Assembly: GCF_000473265.1 (NCBI RefSeq)
Contig: NZ_KI421511.1
Coordinates: 5,686,360-5,750,359, forward strand
DNA: 64,000 nt
Reading direction: 5' to 3'
Source of the DNA: Amycolatopsis thermoflava N1165
Lineage (GTDB): Bacteria; Actinomycetota; Actinomycetes; Mycobacteriales; Pseudonocardiaceae
Position 1 is the stretch's first letter. The number at the start of each line of letters is the position of its first letter. The position numbers were made by a program, and so were the translations under genes. A model generated the notes under the pieces. That model was not told the DNA's origin. It worked only from the letters and a program-made list of their open reading frames with translations, and searched no databases. Positions 40,502-49,433 of the stretch are shown here, piece after piece.

Positions 40502-42829
40502 TCAGGTCTCTCGGCGGATCATTCGGCCGGCTCCGGCGGCGACCGTGGTGGCCAGGACCCAGCCCATCGCGGTGAAGCCGTTCGACACCCACTTGTCCAG
40601 GTCGTGCATGTACCAGCGGCCCTTGTTGCCGAAATCGACGATCGGCACCAGCAGGTCCAGCGTGTACAGCACCGGGTTCCACTCCAGGCCCGTCTCCTGC
40701 TGGTCGACCGCGCACCGCGGACCGCTCACCATGTACCGCACCGGGTCGTTCACACACGAGTCGGTGCCCGCGCCGAAGTAGATGCTGCCCGCCGCCAGCA
40801 GCGCGATCAGCCACGCCAGCGCCCGCACCGGGCGGTAGCCGTAACCGACCATCCACCGCTGCAACCAGCTCCACAACCGCACACCAGGGCCGAGCACCCG
40901 GTAGCCCTGCGCGAGCGCCTCGTAGCGGTACTGCTGCTTCTTGAACAGCACCGTCGACGCGTGCTCCTCGTTGCCGCTGTTGCGCAGCATCGCGGCGAGC
41001 TGGTCGTACGGGCCCGGCCGGTAGCCGGCCATCGCGGTGCGCAGCCGCTCGATGCGGTCCCGCACGGCGGCGTCGTCCTTCATGTCGATCGGGCGCTTCA
41101 GCACGTCGTAGCGGAAGTCCTCCAGCTCGATGCCGCCCTCGGCCTGCCAGAAGTTGTCGTTGTCCTCCAGCGTCTGGCAGTGCGCGTGCCGCAGCACGAT
41201 GCTGCCGGTGGCGGGCTCGGCAAGGTTGAGCAGGAACTCGTCCGCCCCCACGTCGCTCGCGTCCAGCGCGATCGCGTGCTTGTTGTACGAGCCCAGCACC
41301 GCGCCGGTGAAGTCGATGCGGCGGCCGGCGGTGGCGCCGTCCATGTTGACGCCGCCCTCGGCGTGGAACGGCTGCTCACCGGCGCTGGTGAGCGTGATGT
41401 CGCGGCCCACCTTCACCGTGCGCAGGTCCACCGAGAAACTGGTGCGGTTGCGCACCGCCGGCTTGGTGACGTCGGTGCCGTACAGGTAGACGCTGCCGCC
41501 GACCTCGACGCCCTGCAGCCGCAGCGTGCCCTCGATGGTCGCCTCGTGCAGGTGGAAGTTGCCCGCCACCGTCATCCGGCGGGCGGACAGGACGTCGCGC
41601 TCCGCGTGCCGCAGGCGCACCCGCCCGGCGAGCAGGTTCCCGCGGACCGTCACATCGGCCATGCGCAGCTGCCCGGACGGGATCTCCAGGCCGGTCGCCT
41701 CCAGATCGCTGCTGATCTGCGAGCCGTCCAGGTGCAGCGCGCGGTCGTAGTACGGCTCGACCGAACCACGCGGCACCGTGATGCGCGCGCGGGCCAGGCG
41801 CAGGGTGCCGCCGATCTTCGCGTTGATCATGCGCAGGGTGCCGACCGCGGACAAGCCGTCGGACAGCTCGACGTTGCCGTCCACCTGCCACCGGTCGCCG
41901 ACCAGCGCCGGCCACGGGTCGACGTACGGGTCGCTCGACTTCCACGCCTCGACGACGATCCGGCCCTGCTGCTCGCTCTGCAACTCGGCGGCGCGCAGCA
42001 CGATGTCGCCGTTGACGCGCATGCTCGGCAGGTGCAGCACACCGTGCGCGGAGAACGGCTGCCGCGTGCTGGCCGCGCCGTAGTTGTCGACCTCGCACAG
42101 CAGGCTGCCGCCGATGTGCGCGCCGTTCCCGTCGAGCGCGAAGCCGTCCGGGTTGCGCAGCTTGGCGCCGGAGAAATTCACGTTGCCGCCAGTGCGCATG
42201 CCGGGGAGCCGGACCTCGCCCTCGGACTGCATGCGGTAGGCCAGCAGCGCGCCGGCGATGATCAGCCGGTCGGCCTGGATCGCGCGGCCCTGCGGGTAGT
42301 CGACCGCCGTGCGGGTGAGGACGACCGAGCCTTCGACGACGGCGTCGGTCAGGTTGATCGCGGCGTCCGGCACCCCGCGTTCGCGGGTGTCGCCGCGTTG
42401 CACCGCGGTCTCGCCGTCGTCGCTGCCCGGCAGGACCTGCACGACGCAGCGGATGAGGCGGACGTCGTTGCGGCTGCGCAGGTTGCGGGCCTTGAGCCCG
42501 GGCAGCCAGCAGCGCCGGAAGACCAACCCGAGGATCTTGGCCTCGCGCACGTCCGGCGGGTGCTCGAAGCGGCAGTTCTCGAAGCGGAACAGGCAGTCCA
42601 GGTCCGCCCCGCGCAGGTCGAGCCGCCCGGTGATGTAAGCGTTTTCCACGGCGACGATCGGGGCGTTGCTGGCCTGCTTGCGCCAGCGCAGCAGGCCGCC
42701 GCTGCCCGGTTCCAGCAGTGGTCTGAGCAACTCCTCCGCGGCGAGGTGGTAACGCCGGTCCGGCACCCCGCGGAAGGGATCCAGGGCAGGCAACTCCCGC
42801 TCCGCCTGACCCGGCTGGCCTACCGGCAT
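40502..42829 (-). CDS. Large beta-helix protein with C-terminal membrane segments, partner of the TIR-like gene
   Basis: 775-aa protein. The first ~590 residues are a long series of irregular short repeats with alternating hydrophobic positions and many GxL/GxV turns (ITGRLDLRGADLDCLFRFEN; LTDAVVEGSVVLTRTAVDYP; VGGSVYLYGTDVTKPAVRNR), the look of a right-handed beta-helix related to pentapeptide-repeat or bactofilin-like proteins. A helical linker (about 600-665) leads to a transmembrane helix (VRALAWLIALLAAGSIYFGA), a loop with two cysteines, and further hydrophobic segments near the C-terminus. ATG 42829 is used because AAGGAGGGGG precedes it; GTG 42862 contains that ribosome site. Relatives are sometimes annotated as oxidoreductases without evidence. 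It follows the TIR-like gene by 79 bp on the same strand. Confidence 0.75.
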   Translation of the reverse strand: MPVGQPGQAERELPALDPFRGVPDRRYHLAAEELLRPLLEPGSGGLLRWRKQASNAPIVAVENAYITGRLDLRGADLDCLFRFENCRFEHPPDVREAKILGLVFRRCWLPGLKARNLRSRNDVRLIRCVVQVLPGSDDGETAVQRGDTRERGVPDAAINLTDAVVEGSVVLTRTAVDYPQGRAIQADRLIIAGALLAYRMQSEGEVRLPGMRTGGNVNFSGAKLRNPDGFALDGNGAHIGGSLLCEVDNYGAASTRQPFSAHGVLHLPSMRVNGDIVLRAAELQSEQQGRIVVEAWKSSDPYVDPWPALVGDRWQVDGNVELSDGLSAVGTLRMINAKIGGTLRLARARITVPRGSVEPYYDRALHLDGSQISSDLEATGLEIPSGQLRMADVTVRGNLLAGRVRLRHAERDVLSARRMTVAGNFHLHEATIEGTLRLQGVEVGGSVYLYGTDVTKPAVRNRTSFSVDLRTVKVGRDITLTSAGEQPFHAEGGVNMDGATAGRRIDFTGAVLGSYNKHAIALDASDVGADEFLLNLAEPATGSIVLRHAHCQTLEDNDNFWQAEGGIELEDFRYDVLKRPIDMKDDAAVRDRIERLRTAMAGYRPGPYDQLAAMLRNSGNEEHASTVLFKKQQYRYEALAQGYRVLGPGVRLWSWLQRWMVGYGYRPVRALAWLIALLAAGSIYFGAGTDSCVNDPVRYMVSGPRCAVDQQETGLEWNPVLYTLDLLVPIVDFGNKGRWYMHDLDKWVSNGFTAMGWVLATTVAAGAGRMIRRET

Positions 42830-42908
42830 CCGTGAATCCCCCTCCTTCACCCGCCTGCCCACAGGGCTCCGACGGTCGGGCGGGACCGTGGGTTCCCGGG
42901 CCGATGCG

Positions 42909-44162
42909 CTAGAAGCCTATCGCCACTTTGATGGCCGCGGCAGCAACTCCGGTACCGATCGCGGTGGCCGCGCCGAGGGCCCACTTGCCCGCCCGCTGCA
43001 GGCGGCTGAGGGTTTCCGGACCATCACCGCGCTCGGCAGCCTCCGCCGCGGCGCCCACCTCGGCGACCGCCGCGTCGTGCTCACGGGTCGTCGCCTGGCG
43101 CTTCAGCTCCAGGCGGAGGATCTCGAGCTCGCTCGCCAGGCGCGGCAGGTCCAGCCGCGCCCCTTCGCCCTGCCACAGCTGCTGGAAGGTCATGTTCTTC
43201 GCACGCGCGTTCCGGCCGACGGCGCCCGCCTGGCCCGACACCTCGTACTTGTCGCCCATCACCACCTCCATGGCAGCCTCGCGGGTCGCCGAGTCGTAGT
43301 CACCCCGGAGGTCGACCAGGAACGAGGTGTAGCGGTCGACCGCGTCCTGGTCAGTCAACTCCAGGAAGTCCTGTTCGAACAGCTCGAATTCGGTCGCGAG
43401 CACGCCCGGCAACTGGTCCGGACCGCCGACCGGCCGCGGTTGATACTCGTCGGGAACCGTCCGGTCGCGGCGCACGCCGGGATCGACGGTCAGTTCGATC
43501 GTCGGCACGCCGGCTCCCACCGCGAAGCCGCTCAGGTAGCCCCGCGACTGGTCGCCGGACGCGAACGTCACCAGTACCGATGCGGCGCGGATCTCGTCAA
43601 AGGGTGCCCAGGGCACCGCGCCGGTCCGCTGGTCCAGCACGCCCACCTCGTAGTCGGCCTGCTGCTCGATCCAGCTCGCGGTCGCATCGACCAGCGCGTC
43701 AGGCGCGGAGCGCACCACGAGGCAGGAGCGGCGGCGCCCGAGTGGCACGTAACCGCCGGGCGGGGTGGTGGCAAGGTAGGCCTTGAGGAACCGCAGAGCC
43801 TGCCGGTGCGCGGGGGCCTGCCGCAGGAACGACCGGTAGGAGAACCGCTGCTGCGGCACGTGCGGTGACACCACGTCGTTCGGCAGCGTGTCCTCGATGA
43901 AGACGAGCACCGGGAACCGGGCTCGCACGGCCAGCCCGAGCTCGAACAGGATGTGCGGCGAGGTGCCGTCCTCGCGACGGCTCAGCACGGCGATCATCCC
44001 GTCGCTGGCGTTGAGGTGGCGCTGCAACTTCGCGCCATTCACCGAGTCCGACGGCGGGTCCAGGCTGGGCACGAGGCCCTCGCTCCGCATCAGCCGGCCG
44101 AAGTAGTCCACGACGCGCGCGTCCCGCTCCCGGTAGCTGTGCGCGAAGTACATCACCGGCAT
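42909..44162 (-). CDS. TIR-like two-domain protein with amyloid-like motif and hydrophobic C-terminus
   Basis: 417-aa protein, candidate immune or signalling effector. Domain 1 (about residues 1-130) is TIR-like: MYFAHSYRERDARVVDYFGR, SDGMIAVLSRRED and SPHILFELGLAVRARFPVLV, with Glu74 where TIR NADases carry the catalytic Glu. Domain 2 (about 145-230) repeats the plan (CLVVRSAPDALVDATASWIE; FDEIRAASVLVTFASGDQSR; GYLSGFAVGAGVPTIELT) without the ELG glutamate. Then come a helical part, the Gly/Asn-rich motif YEVSGQAGAVGRNARAKNMT (306-325), a coiled-coil stretch (336-390) and a hydrophobic end (GAATAIGTGVAAAAIKVAIG). ATG 44162 has GGGGAGGGG upstream. NADase activity is inferred. Confidence 0.72.
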   Translation of the reverse strand: MPVMYFAHSYRERDARVVDYFGRLMRSEGLVPSLDPPSDSVNGAKLQRHLNASDGMIAVLSRREDGTSPHILFELGLAVRARFPVLVFIEDTLPNDVVSPHVPQQRFSYRSFLRQAPAHRQALRFLKAYLATTPPGGYVPLGRRRSCLVVRSAPDALVDATASWIEQQADYEVGVLDQRTGAVPWAPFDEIRAASVLVTFASGDQSRGYLSGFAVGAGVPTIELTVDPGVRRDRTVPDEYQPRPVGGPDQLPGVLATEFELFEQDFLELTDQDAVDRYTSFLVDLRGDYDSATREAAMEVVMGDKYEVSGQAGAVGRNARAKNMTFQQLWQGEGARLDLPRLASELEILRLELKRQATTREHDAAVAEVGAAAEAAERGDGPETLSRLQRAGKWALGAATAIGTGVAAAAIKVAIGF

Positions 44163-44174
44163 GCGCGCCCCTCC

Positions 44175-44213
44175 CCGCGACGATCGCCCGTCTGGCTGGG
44201 ACGATCGTCGCGG
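44175..44213. terminator. Strong bidirectional hairpin between the ABC importer and the TIR gene
   Basis: Perfect 12-bp stem CCGCGACGATCG/CGATCGTCGCGG with a 15-nt loop, 17 bp after the ABC ATPase stop and 13 bp before the TIR start (both minus strand). It isolates the two transcription units; the TIR promoter must lie inside or downstream of it. Confidence 0.7.
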
Positions 44214-44230
44214 ACGAGGGGGTGTCCGCG

Positions 44231-45010
44231 CTACTGCTCCTCGGCCGACTTCAGGACACGGGCCAGGAACGACCGGGTCCGCTCCTGCTGCGGGGCGCCG
44301 ATCACCTGGGACGGCGGCCCCTGCTCGACCACGACGCCGCCGTCCATGAACAGGACCTTGTCGGCCACTTCACGGGCGAACTGCATCTCGTGCGTGACGA
44401 CGACCATCGTCATGCCGTCCCGGGCGAGCTGCCGCATCACGCCCAGGACGTCGCCGACCAGCTCCGGGTCCAGCGCCGACGTCGGCTCGTCGAACAGCAT
44501 CAGCCTGGGCTGCATCGCGAGCGCCCGCGCGATCGCGACCCGCTGCTGCTGACCGCCGGAGAGCTGCGCGGGGTAGGACCTCTCCTTGTCCGCGAGGCCC
44601 ACCCGGTCGAGCAGCTCACGAGCCCACTCGCGCGCCGCCTGCCTGCTCTCCCGCCGCACCTGCACCGGCGCTTCCATGACGTTCTCCAGCGCCGTCATGT
44701 GCGGGAACAGGTTGAAGCGCTGGAACACCATGCCGATGTTGCGGCGCTGCTGGGCGATCTCGTTGTCGCGCAGCTCGTACAGCTTCTCGCCGCGCTGCCG
44801 GTAGCCGACGAGTTCGCCGTCCACGTAGAGCCGCCCGGCGTTGATCTTCTCCAGGTGGTTGATGCACCTCAGCAAGGTCGACTTGCCCGACCCCGACGGG
44901 CCGATGAGGCAGGCGACCTCCCGCTCCTGCACCTCGAAGTCGATGCCCTTGAGCACCTCGAGCCTGCCGAACCGCTTGTGGATGCCCTGCGCCTGCACGA
45001 CCGGGGTCAC
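44231..45010 (-). CDS. Polar amino acid ABC transporter, ATP-binding subunit
   Basis: 259-aa GlnQ/HisP-type ATPase. Walker [10 protein letters not shown] (in [20 protein letters not shown]), Q-loop [19 protein letters not shown], signature [15 protein letters not shown], Walker [17 protein letters not shown] and H-loop VVTHEMQFA are intact. It powers uptake through the adjacent permease. GTG 45010 overlaps the permease stop as GTGA. It is the last gene of a three-gene importer operon. Confidence 0.95.
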   Translation of the reverse strand: MTPVVQAQGIHKRFGRLEVLKGIDFEVQEREVACLIGPSGSGKSTLLRCINHLEKINAGRLYVDGELVGYRQRGEKLYELRDNEIAQQRRNIGMVFQRFNLFPHMTALENVMEAPVQVRRESRQAAREWARELLDRVGLADKERSYPAQLSGGQQQRVAIARALAMQPRLMLFDEPTSALDPELVGDVLGVMRQLARDGMTMVVVTHEMQFAREVADKVLFMDGGVVVEQGPPSQVIGAPQQERTRSFLARVLKSAEEQ

Positions 45011-45948
45011 CGGGCCGCACCTCCCCCGTCACCGCGGTTGCCGAAGCGGAACCCGAGCAGCCGACTCGCCCACGTGGTCCGTTCCACCACCTGCCGCGAG
45101 GAGCCGCGGGAGAACCGGCGCTCGATCTGCATCTGCACCAGCGTCAGGATCGAGGTCATGAACAGGTACCACAGCGCGGCGACGATCAGCAGCGGGGCGA
45201 TCCGGTAGTTCTGCGCGTAGATCTGCTGCGCGGACGTCATCAGCTCGAAGTACCCGATCGTCACCACCAGCGACGTCGTCTTGAGCATCGCGATGGTCTC
45301 GTTGCCAGTCGGCGGGATGATCACCCGCATCGCCTGCGGCAGGACGATCCGCCGAAGGGTCTTGGCCCGCGACATGCCGAGCGCGCTCGCCGCCTCCAGC
45401 TGACCGGCGTCGACCGACAGGATGCCGCCGCGGACGATCTCGGCCATGTAGGCGGCTTCGTTGAGCCCGAGGCCCAGGAGGGCGGCGGTGAACGGCGAGA
45501 TCAGCGAGTTGGTGTCCCAGCTGACGAACTCGGGCCCGAACGGGACCCCGAGCCCGAGCCGCGGGTAGAACAACGCGAGGAAGTTCCAGAACACCAGCTG
45601 CGTGATCAGCGGGGTGCCGCGGAACAACCAGATGTAGGTCGCCGCCGCGCCCGCCGCGAGCGGGTTCGGCGACAACCGCATCACCGCGAGGACGACACCG
45701 CCGACCACGCCGATCACCATCGAGATGACGGTGAGGATCAGCGTGTTCTGCAGGCCGCGCAGGATCCGGTCGTCGAACAGGTAGTCGCCGACGACGTCCC
45801 ACTGCATGTTCGCGTTGGTGACCACGCTGCGGACGACGATGGCCGCCAGGAACAGGATGACCACGCCGGCGATCCACCGGCCGTAGTGCCGCACCGGGAC
45901 CGCGCGGATGTCCTCGGGCTGGGTCGTGACTTGACGTGTCTCGGTCAT
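45007..45948 (-). CDS. Polar amino acid ABC transporter, permease subunit
   Basis: 313-aa permease with about five or six transmembrane helices. The N-terminal [20 protein letters not shown] and the EAA loop [20 protein letters not shown] are typical of the HisMQ/GlnP family. One permease gene is present, so the membrane part is probably a homodimer. ATG 45948 shares a base with the stop of the binding-protein gene (TGATG). The C-terminal tail ([20 protein letters not shown]) is longer than usual. Confidence 0.94.
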   Translation of the reverse strand: MTETRQVTTQPEDIRAVPVRHYGRWIAGVVILFLAAIVVRSVVTNANMQWDVVGDYLFDDRILRGLQNTLILTVISMVIGVVGGVVLAVMRLSPNPLAAGAAATYIWLFRGTPLITQLVFWNFLALFYPRLGLGVPFGPEFVSWDTNSLISPFTAALLGLGLNEAAYMAEIVRGGILSVDAGQLEAASALGMSRAKTLRRIVLPQAMRVIIPPTGNETIAMLKTTSLVVTIGYFELMTSAQQIYAQNYRIAPLLIVAALWYLFMTSILTLVQMQIERRFSRGSSRQVVERTTWASRLLGFRFGNRGDGGGAAR

Positions 45949-46886
45949 CAGCTCTGCGGGTTCAGCTCCGCCTTCGTGAGCGCACCGCTCGTGTTCAGGC
46001 CCCACTTGGCGAGGATCTTGGCGTAGGTGCCGTCGTCGATGAGGGCCTGCACGGCGCCCTGGATCGCCTGCGCGTAGCTGCCCTGGTCCTTCTTGATCGC
46101 GATGCCGTAGGGCGCGGCGTCATAGGGCTGGCCGACGGTTTCGACGGCGCCGCCGGTCTGCTTCACCGCGTAGTCGACGACCGGGGAGTCGGCGAGCATC
46201 GCCTGGCTGCGCTTGGTCTGGACCTGCAGGTTGACGTCGGTCTGCTGCTGGAACTGCTGCACGTTGATCGCCGGCTTGCCGGACGAGGTGCACTGCTGCG
46301 AGCGGGCGGCCAGGTCGTCGACCTGGACGGTGCCCTGCTGGACGGCGATGTTCTTGCCGCACAGGTCGTCCAGGGAGATCTTGTCCGGGTTGCCCTTCGG
46401 CACGGCCAGCGAGGTGCCGGCGCTGTAGTAGGAGACCATGTCGACGGTCTGCAGCCGCTCGGAGTTGATGGTGAACGACGACATGGCCAGCTCGTACTGG
46501 CCCGCGCCGAGACCCGCCAGGATGCCGGAGAACGCGGCGTTCTGGTACTCCGTCGTCAGCCCCAGCTTCTGCGCGATCGCATTGCCGAGGTCGACGTCGA
46601 AACCGACCACCTTGCCCTGCTCGTCGACGAACTCGTTGGGCGCGTAGCTCTGGTCCTGGCCGACGACGATCTTGCCGTCGGCGGCGATGGCCTGCGGGAC
46701 CATCGCGGCGAGGGCCGGGTCCTTGGTGACCGCGGGGATCTCCGCGGACTGCGACGCCGCGGGCCCGCCTGCCGGCTGGGAGGTGCCTCCGGAGCCGTTG
46801 CCACCAGCGCCGCACGCCATGGTCAGCCCGGCCAGGGCGAACGCGGGCAGCAGGGCAAGCGCCTTGAAGTGTGTTGCACGTGCCAC
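45948..46886 (-). CDS. Polar amino acid ABC transporter, substrate-binding lipoprotein
   Basis: 312-aa lipoprotein. The signal peptide ends in a lipobox-like AGLTMAC (Cys about residue 25), then a Gly/Ser-rich linker and a family 3 solute-binding domain (IVVGQDQSYAPNEFVDEQGK; VGFDVDLGNAIAQKLGL; GQYELAMSSFTINSERLQTV). GTG 46886 has AGGAG 7 nt upstream, a better start than the longer open frame. It delivers an amino acid, possibly glutamine, glutamate or a basic residue, to the permease. It is the first gene of the operon. Confidence 0.93.
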   Translation of the reverse strand: MARATHFKALALLPAFALAGLTMACGAGGNGSGGTSQPAGGPAASQSAEIPAVTKDPALAAMVPQAIAADGKIVVGQDQSYAPNEFVDEQGKVVGFDVDLGNAIAQKLGLTTEYQNAAFSGILAGLGAGQYELAMSSFTINSERLQTVDMVSYYSAGTSLAVPKGNPDKISLDDLCGKNIAVQQGTVQVDDLAARSQQCTSSGKPAINVQQFQQQTDVNLQVQTKRSQAMLADSPVVDYAVKQTGGAVETVGQPYDAAPYGIAIKKDQGSYAQAIQGAVQALIDDGTYAKILAKWGLNTSGALTKAELNPQS

Positions 46887-47059
46887 GGAGCTACTCCTAG
46901 TCACTCTTAGTAGGTCGTACCGATGAGTTCTCGCATCCTGCCATCCGAAAGGAGTATGTGCAGCATCGGCGGGGTCACGTCTTGGTGATCTGTCATCAAG
47001 GCCACTCGAACCACGCGCGGAGGGATTTCCGTGGGGGAAATGAAAAGGGCGCCGCGGGC

Positions 47060-48487
47060 TCAGCCCCGGGCGTGGGCGTCCAGCATGTGCGCCACCGCCT
47101 CGGTGAGCCGCTTCGCCTGTGCCAGGTGCAGCCACTCGTCGGGGACGTGGGCGTTCGAGTCGGGGCCCAGCGCGCCCGTGACCAGGAACTGGGCCTCCGG
47201 GTACTTCTCGCCGAGCAGGCCCATGAACGGGATCGACCCGCCGAGCCCGACGCTGCGCCACGGGGCCCCGAAGACCTCGTCGCTCACCCGCTCCAGCGCC
47301 GAAGCCAGCCACGGCGACGGGTCGGGCGCGTTCCAGCCGTTCGCGGCCTCCATTCCGGACAGTTCGACCACCGCGCCGTAGGGCACGTCCGTGGTCAGCG
47401 CCTTCTCCACCGCGTTCAGCGCCGCCGCCGCGTCGGCCGTCGGCGGGAGGCGGAAGCTCAGCGCCAGCGTCGTGTGGTCGCGCAGGACGTTGCCCGCGTT
47501 CGCCGGCTCCGGGAAGCCCTCGGCGCCGATCACCGACAGCGTGGGCCGCCACGACTGGTTCAGCAGCAGCTCCAGCTCGTCGTCCGACACCGGGCGCATC
47601 CCCGGCATCAGCGGGAACGAACCGCTGATCGCGCCGGGGGCCACCGCGACCGTCGCGGCCGCCTCGTCGCGGCGGTTCGACGGGATGTCGACGTTCAGCT
47701 CCGCCAGCTTGATCTCGCCCGTCTCGGCGTCCTCGATGCGGTCCAGCAGCTGCCGCAGCACGCGGAACGAGCTCGGCACCACGCCGCTGGCCAGCCCCGA
47801 GTGCGCCGCCGCCTGGAGCACCCGCACCGTGACGTGCACCTGGGTCATCCCGCGCAGGCTCGTCGTCAGCCACAGCCGCTCGTAGTCGTTGCCGCCGGAG
47901 TCCAGGCACACCACGAAACTCACGCGCCCCAGCCGCTCGGACAGGTGCTCCAGGTACCGCGGCAGGTCGGGGCTGCCCGACTCCTCGCCGGTCTCCAGCA
48001 GGATCACCGATCGCGCGTGGGCGCCGCCGGCCGCGTGCACGGCCTCCAGCGCCGCCGTCGCCGCGTAGCCGGCGTACCCGTCGTCGGCCGAGCCGCGGCC
48101 GTACAGCCTGCCGTCGCGGACCACCGGGGTCCACGGGCCGAGCCCCTCCGCCCAGCCGCCGACCGGGGGCTGCTTGTCGAGGTGGCCGTAGAGCAGGACG
48201 GTGCCGCGGTCCTCCGCGCCGGGCGTCGCCGGGACGTCGACCAGCAGCACCGGGCTGCGGCCGTCGAGCCGCACCACGTCGAGCGTCGCGCCGGGCAGGC
48301 CGCGCCCGGCGATCCAGTTCTGCACGTGCCGCACGGCGGCGTCGAGGTGCCCGTTGGCGGCCCAGTCGGGGTCGAAGGCCTGCGACAGGGCGGGGATCTC
48401 CACCAGGCCGGACAGGCTCGGCAGCACCTCGCTGTCCCAGAGGCGCTGCACGGTTTCACGCACGGTCGTCTGCTCCACCCGGGCCAT
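47060..48487 (-). CDS. M20-family metallopeptidase (dipeptidase-like)
   Basis: 475-aa zinc peptidase of the ArgE/DapE/CPG2/carnosinase group. Metal ligands are visible in VLLYGHLDKQP (His), GRGSADDGYAG (bridging Asp), ETGEESGSPD (Glu-Glu, base and ligand), VVCLDSGG (Asp) and the late histidine of GPDSNAHVPDEWL. The dimerisation lid is the middle segment (about 205-375). ATG 48487 is used; the upstream ribosome site is weak and an open extension to 48535 exists. It would hydrolyse dipeptides or acylated amino acids, and lies next to the amino acid importer. Confidence 0.9.
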   Translation of the reverse strand: MARVEQTTVRETVQRLWDSEVLPSLSGLVEIPALSQAFDPDWAANGHLDAAVRHVQNWIAGRGLPGATLDVVRLDGRSPVLLVDVPATPGAEDRGTVLLYGHLDKQPPVGGWAEGLGPWTPVVRDGRLYGRGSADDGYAGYAATAALEAVHAAGGAHARSVILLETGEESGSPDLPRYLEHLSERLGRVSFVVCLDSGGNDYERLWLTTSLRGMTQVHVTVRVLQAAAHSGLASGVVPSSFRVLRQLLDRIEDAETGEIKLAELNVDIPSNRRDEAAATVAVAPGAISGSFPLMPGMRPVSDDELELLLNQSWRPTLSVIGAEGFPEPANAGNVLRDHTTLALSFRLPPTADAAAALNAVEKALTTDVPYGAVVELSGMEAANGWNAPDPSPWLASALERVSDEVFGAPWRSVGLGGSIPFMGLLGEKYPEAQFLVTGALGPDSNAHVPDEWLHLAQAKRLTEAVAHMLDAHARG

Positions 48488-48562
48488 TCTGCCAGCCGTC
48501 GCCAGGTCACAGTTCGGCTCCGCATTGGCCGCCACCCGTGACCGCTAGCCACCTTCCGTATT

Positions 48563-48588
48563 CAATGTGATCTCAATCACCCACATTG
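48563..48588. promoter_or_regulatory. CRP-like site and nested dyad upstream of the liv-fad operon
   Basis: TGTGATCTCAATCACC (48566-48581) matches the CRP core TGTGA-N6-TCACA except for the final base. A second dyad, CAATGTG-N12-CACATTG (48563-48569/48582-48588), overlaps it. The site lies about 45-65 bp before the TTG start of livF and also faces the divergent peptidase gene. The binding protein (CRP/FNR or another regulator) is not encoded nearby. Confidence 0.5.
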
Positions 48589-48629
48589 GGGACAAAAAGC
48601 CCGGTTCGACGAGGAACGGAGGGCACGCC

Positions 48630-49433
48630 TTGTCACCACCCGTGCTGGCGGTGAACAACCTCGAAGTGGTGTACGACGACGTGGTGCTGGTCCTCCGGGG
48701 ACTCAGCCTGGAGGTCCCCGACGGCGCGATCGTCACCCTGCTGGGCGCGAACGGAGCGGGCAAGACGACCCTGCTGCGGGCGATCACCGGCCTCCTCATG
48801 CCACACCGCGGCAAGATCACCAAGGGCACGGTCCGCTTCCGCGACGAGGACATCACCGGCGCCGACCCCGCCGACGTGGTGCGCAAGGGCATCGCGCAGG
48901 TGATGGAGGGCAGGCGGATCTTCGCCGAGATCACGGTCGACGAGAACCTGCGCACCGGCGCCTACACCCGCCGCTCCCGCACCGAGGTCCGCGAGTCCTA
49001 CGCCAGGGTGATGGACCTGTTCCCGGTCCTGAAGGACCGCCGCCGCTCGATCGCCGGTTACCTCTCCGGCGGCGAGCAGCAGATGCTCGCGATCGGCCGC
49101 GCGCTCATGGCGTCGCCGAAGCTCCTGCTGCTCGACGAGCCGTCGCTCGGTCTCGCGCCCAAGCTCGTCGAGCAGGTGCGGGACATCATCGTCGAGATCA
49201 ACGGCCAGGGCACCAGCGTCCTGCTGGTCGAGCAGAACGCCGTGATGGCGCTGTCGATCGCCGGGTCCGGCTACGTCGTCGAGACCGGGAAGGTCGTCAA
49301 GGACGGCCCCGCCGCCGACCTCCTCGCCGACGAGGACATCCGCGAGTTCTACCTCGGCGCCGCCCAGCACGAGGAGCGGCGCAGCTTCGCCGAAGTCAAG
49401 AGCTACCGGAGGAAGAAGCGATGGAGCGCGTGA
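48630..49433 (+). CDS. Branched-chain-type ABC transporter ATPase (LivF-like)
   Basis: 267-aa ATPase, first gene of the importer operon. Walker A GANGAGKTT (about residues 39-47), signature LSGGEQQMLAIGRAL, Walker B LLLLDEPSLGLAPKLV and H-loop LLVEQNAVMA are intact. TTG 48630 is chosen because GGAGGG (48618-48623) lies 6 nt upstream; earlier codons in the frame lack a site. The gene overlaps livG by 13 bp. The C-terminal extension (ERRSFAEVKSYRRKKRWSA) is longer than usual for LivF and is also seen in fatty-acid-associated Liv systems. Confidence 0.92.
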   Translation: MSPPVLAVNNLEVVYDDVVLVLRGLSLEVPDGAIVTLLGANGAGKTTLLRAITGLLMPHRGKITKGTVRFRDEDITGADPADVVRKGIAQVMEGRRIFAEITVDENLRTGAYTRRSRTEVRESYARVMDLFPVLKDRRRSIAGYLSGGEQQMLAIGRALMASPKLLLLDEPSLGLAPKLVEQVRDIIVEINGQGTSVLLVEQNAVMALSIAGSGYVVETGKVVKDGPAADLLADEDIREFYLGAAQHEERRSFAEVKSYRRKKRWSA

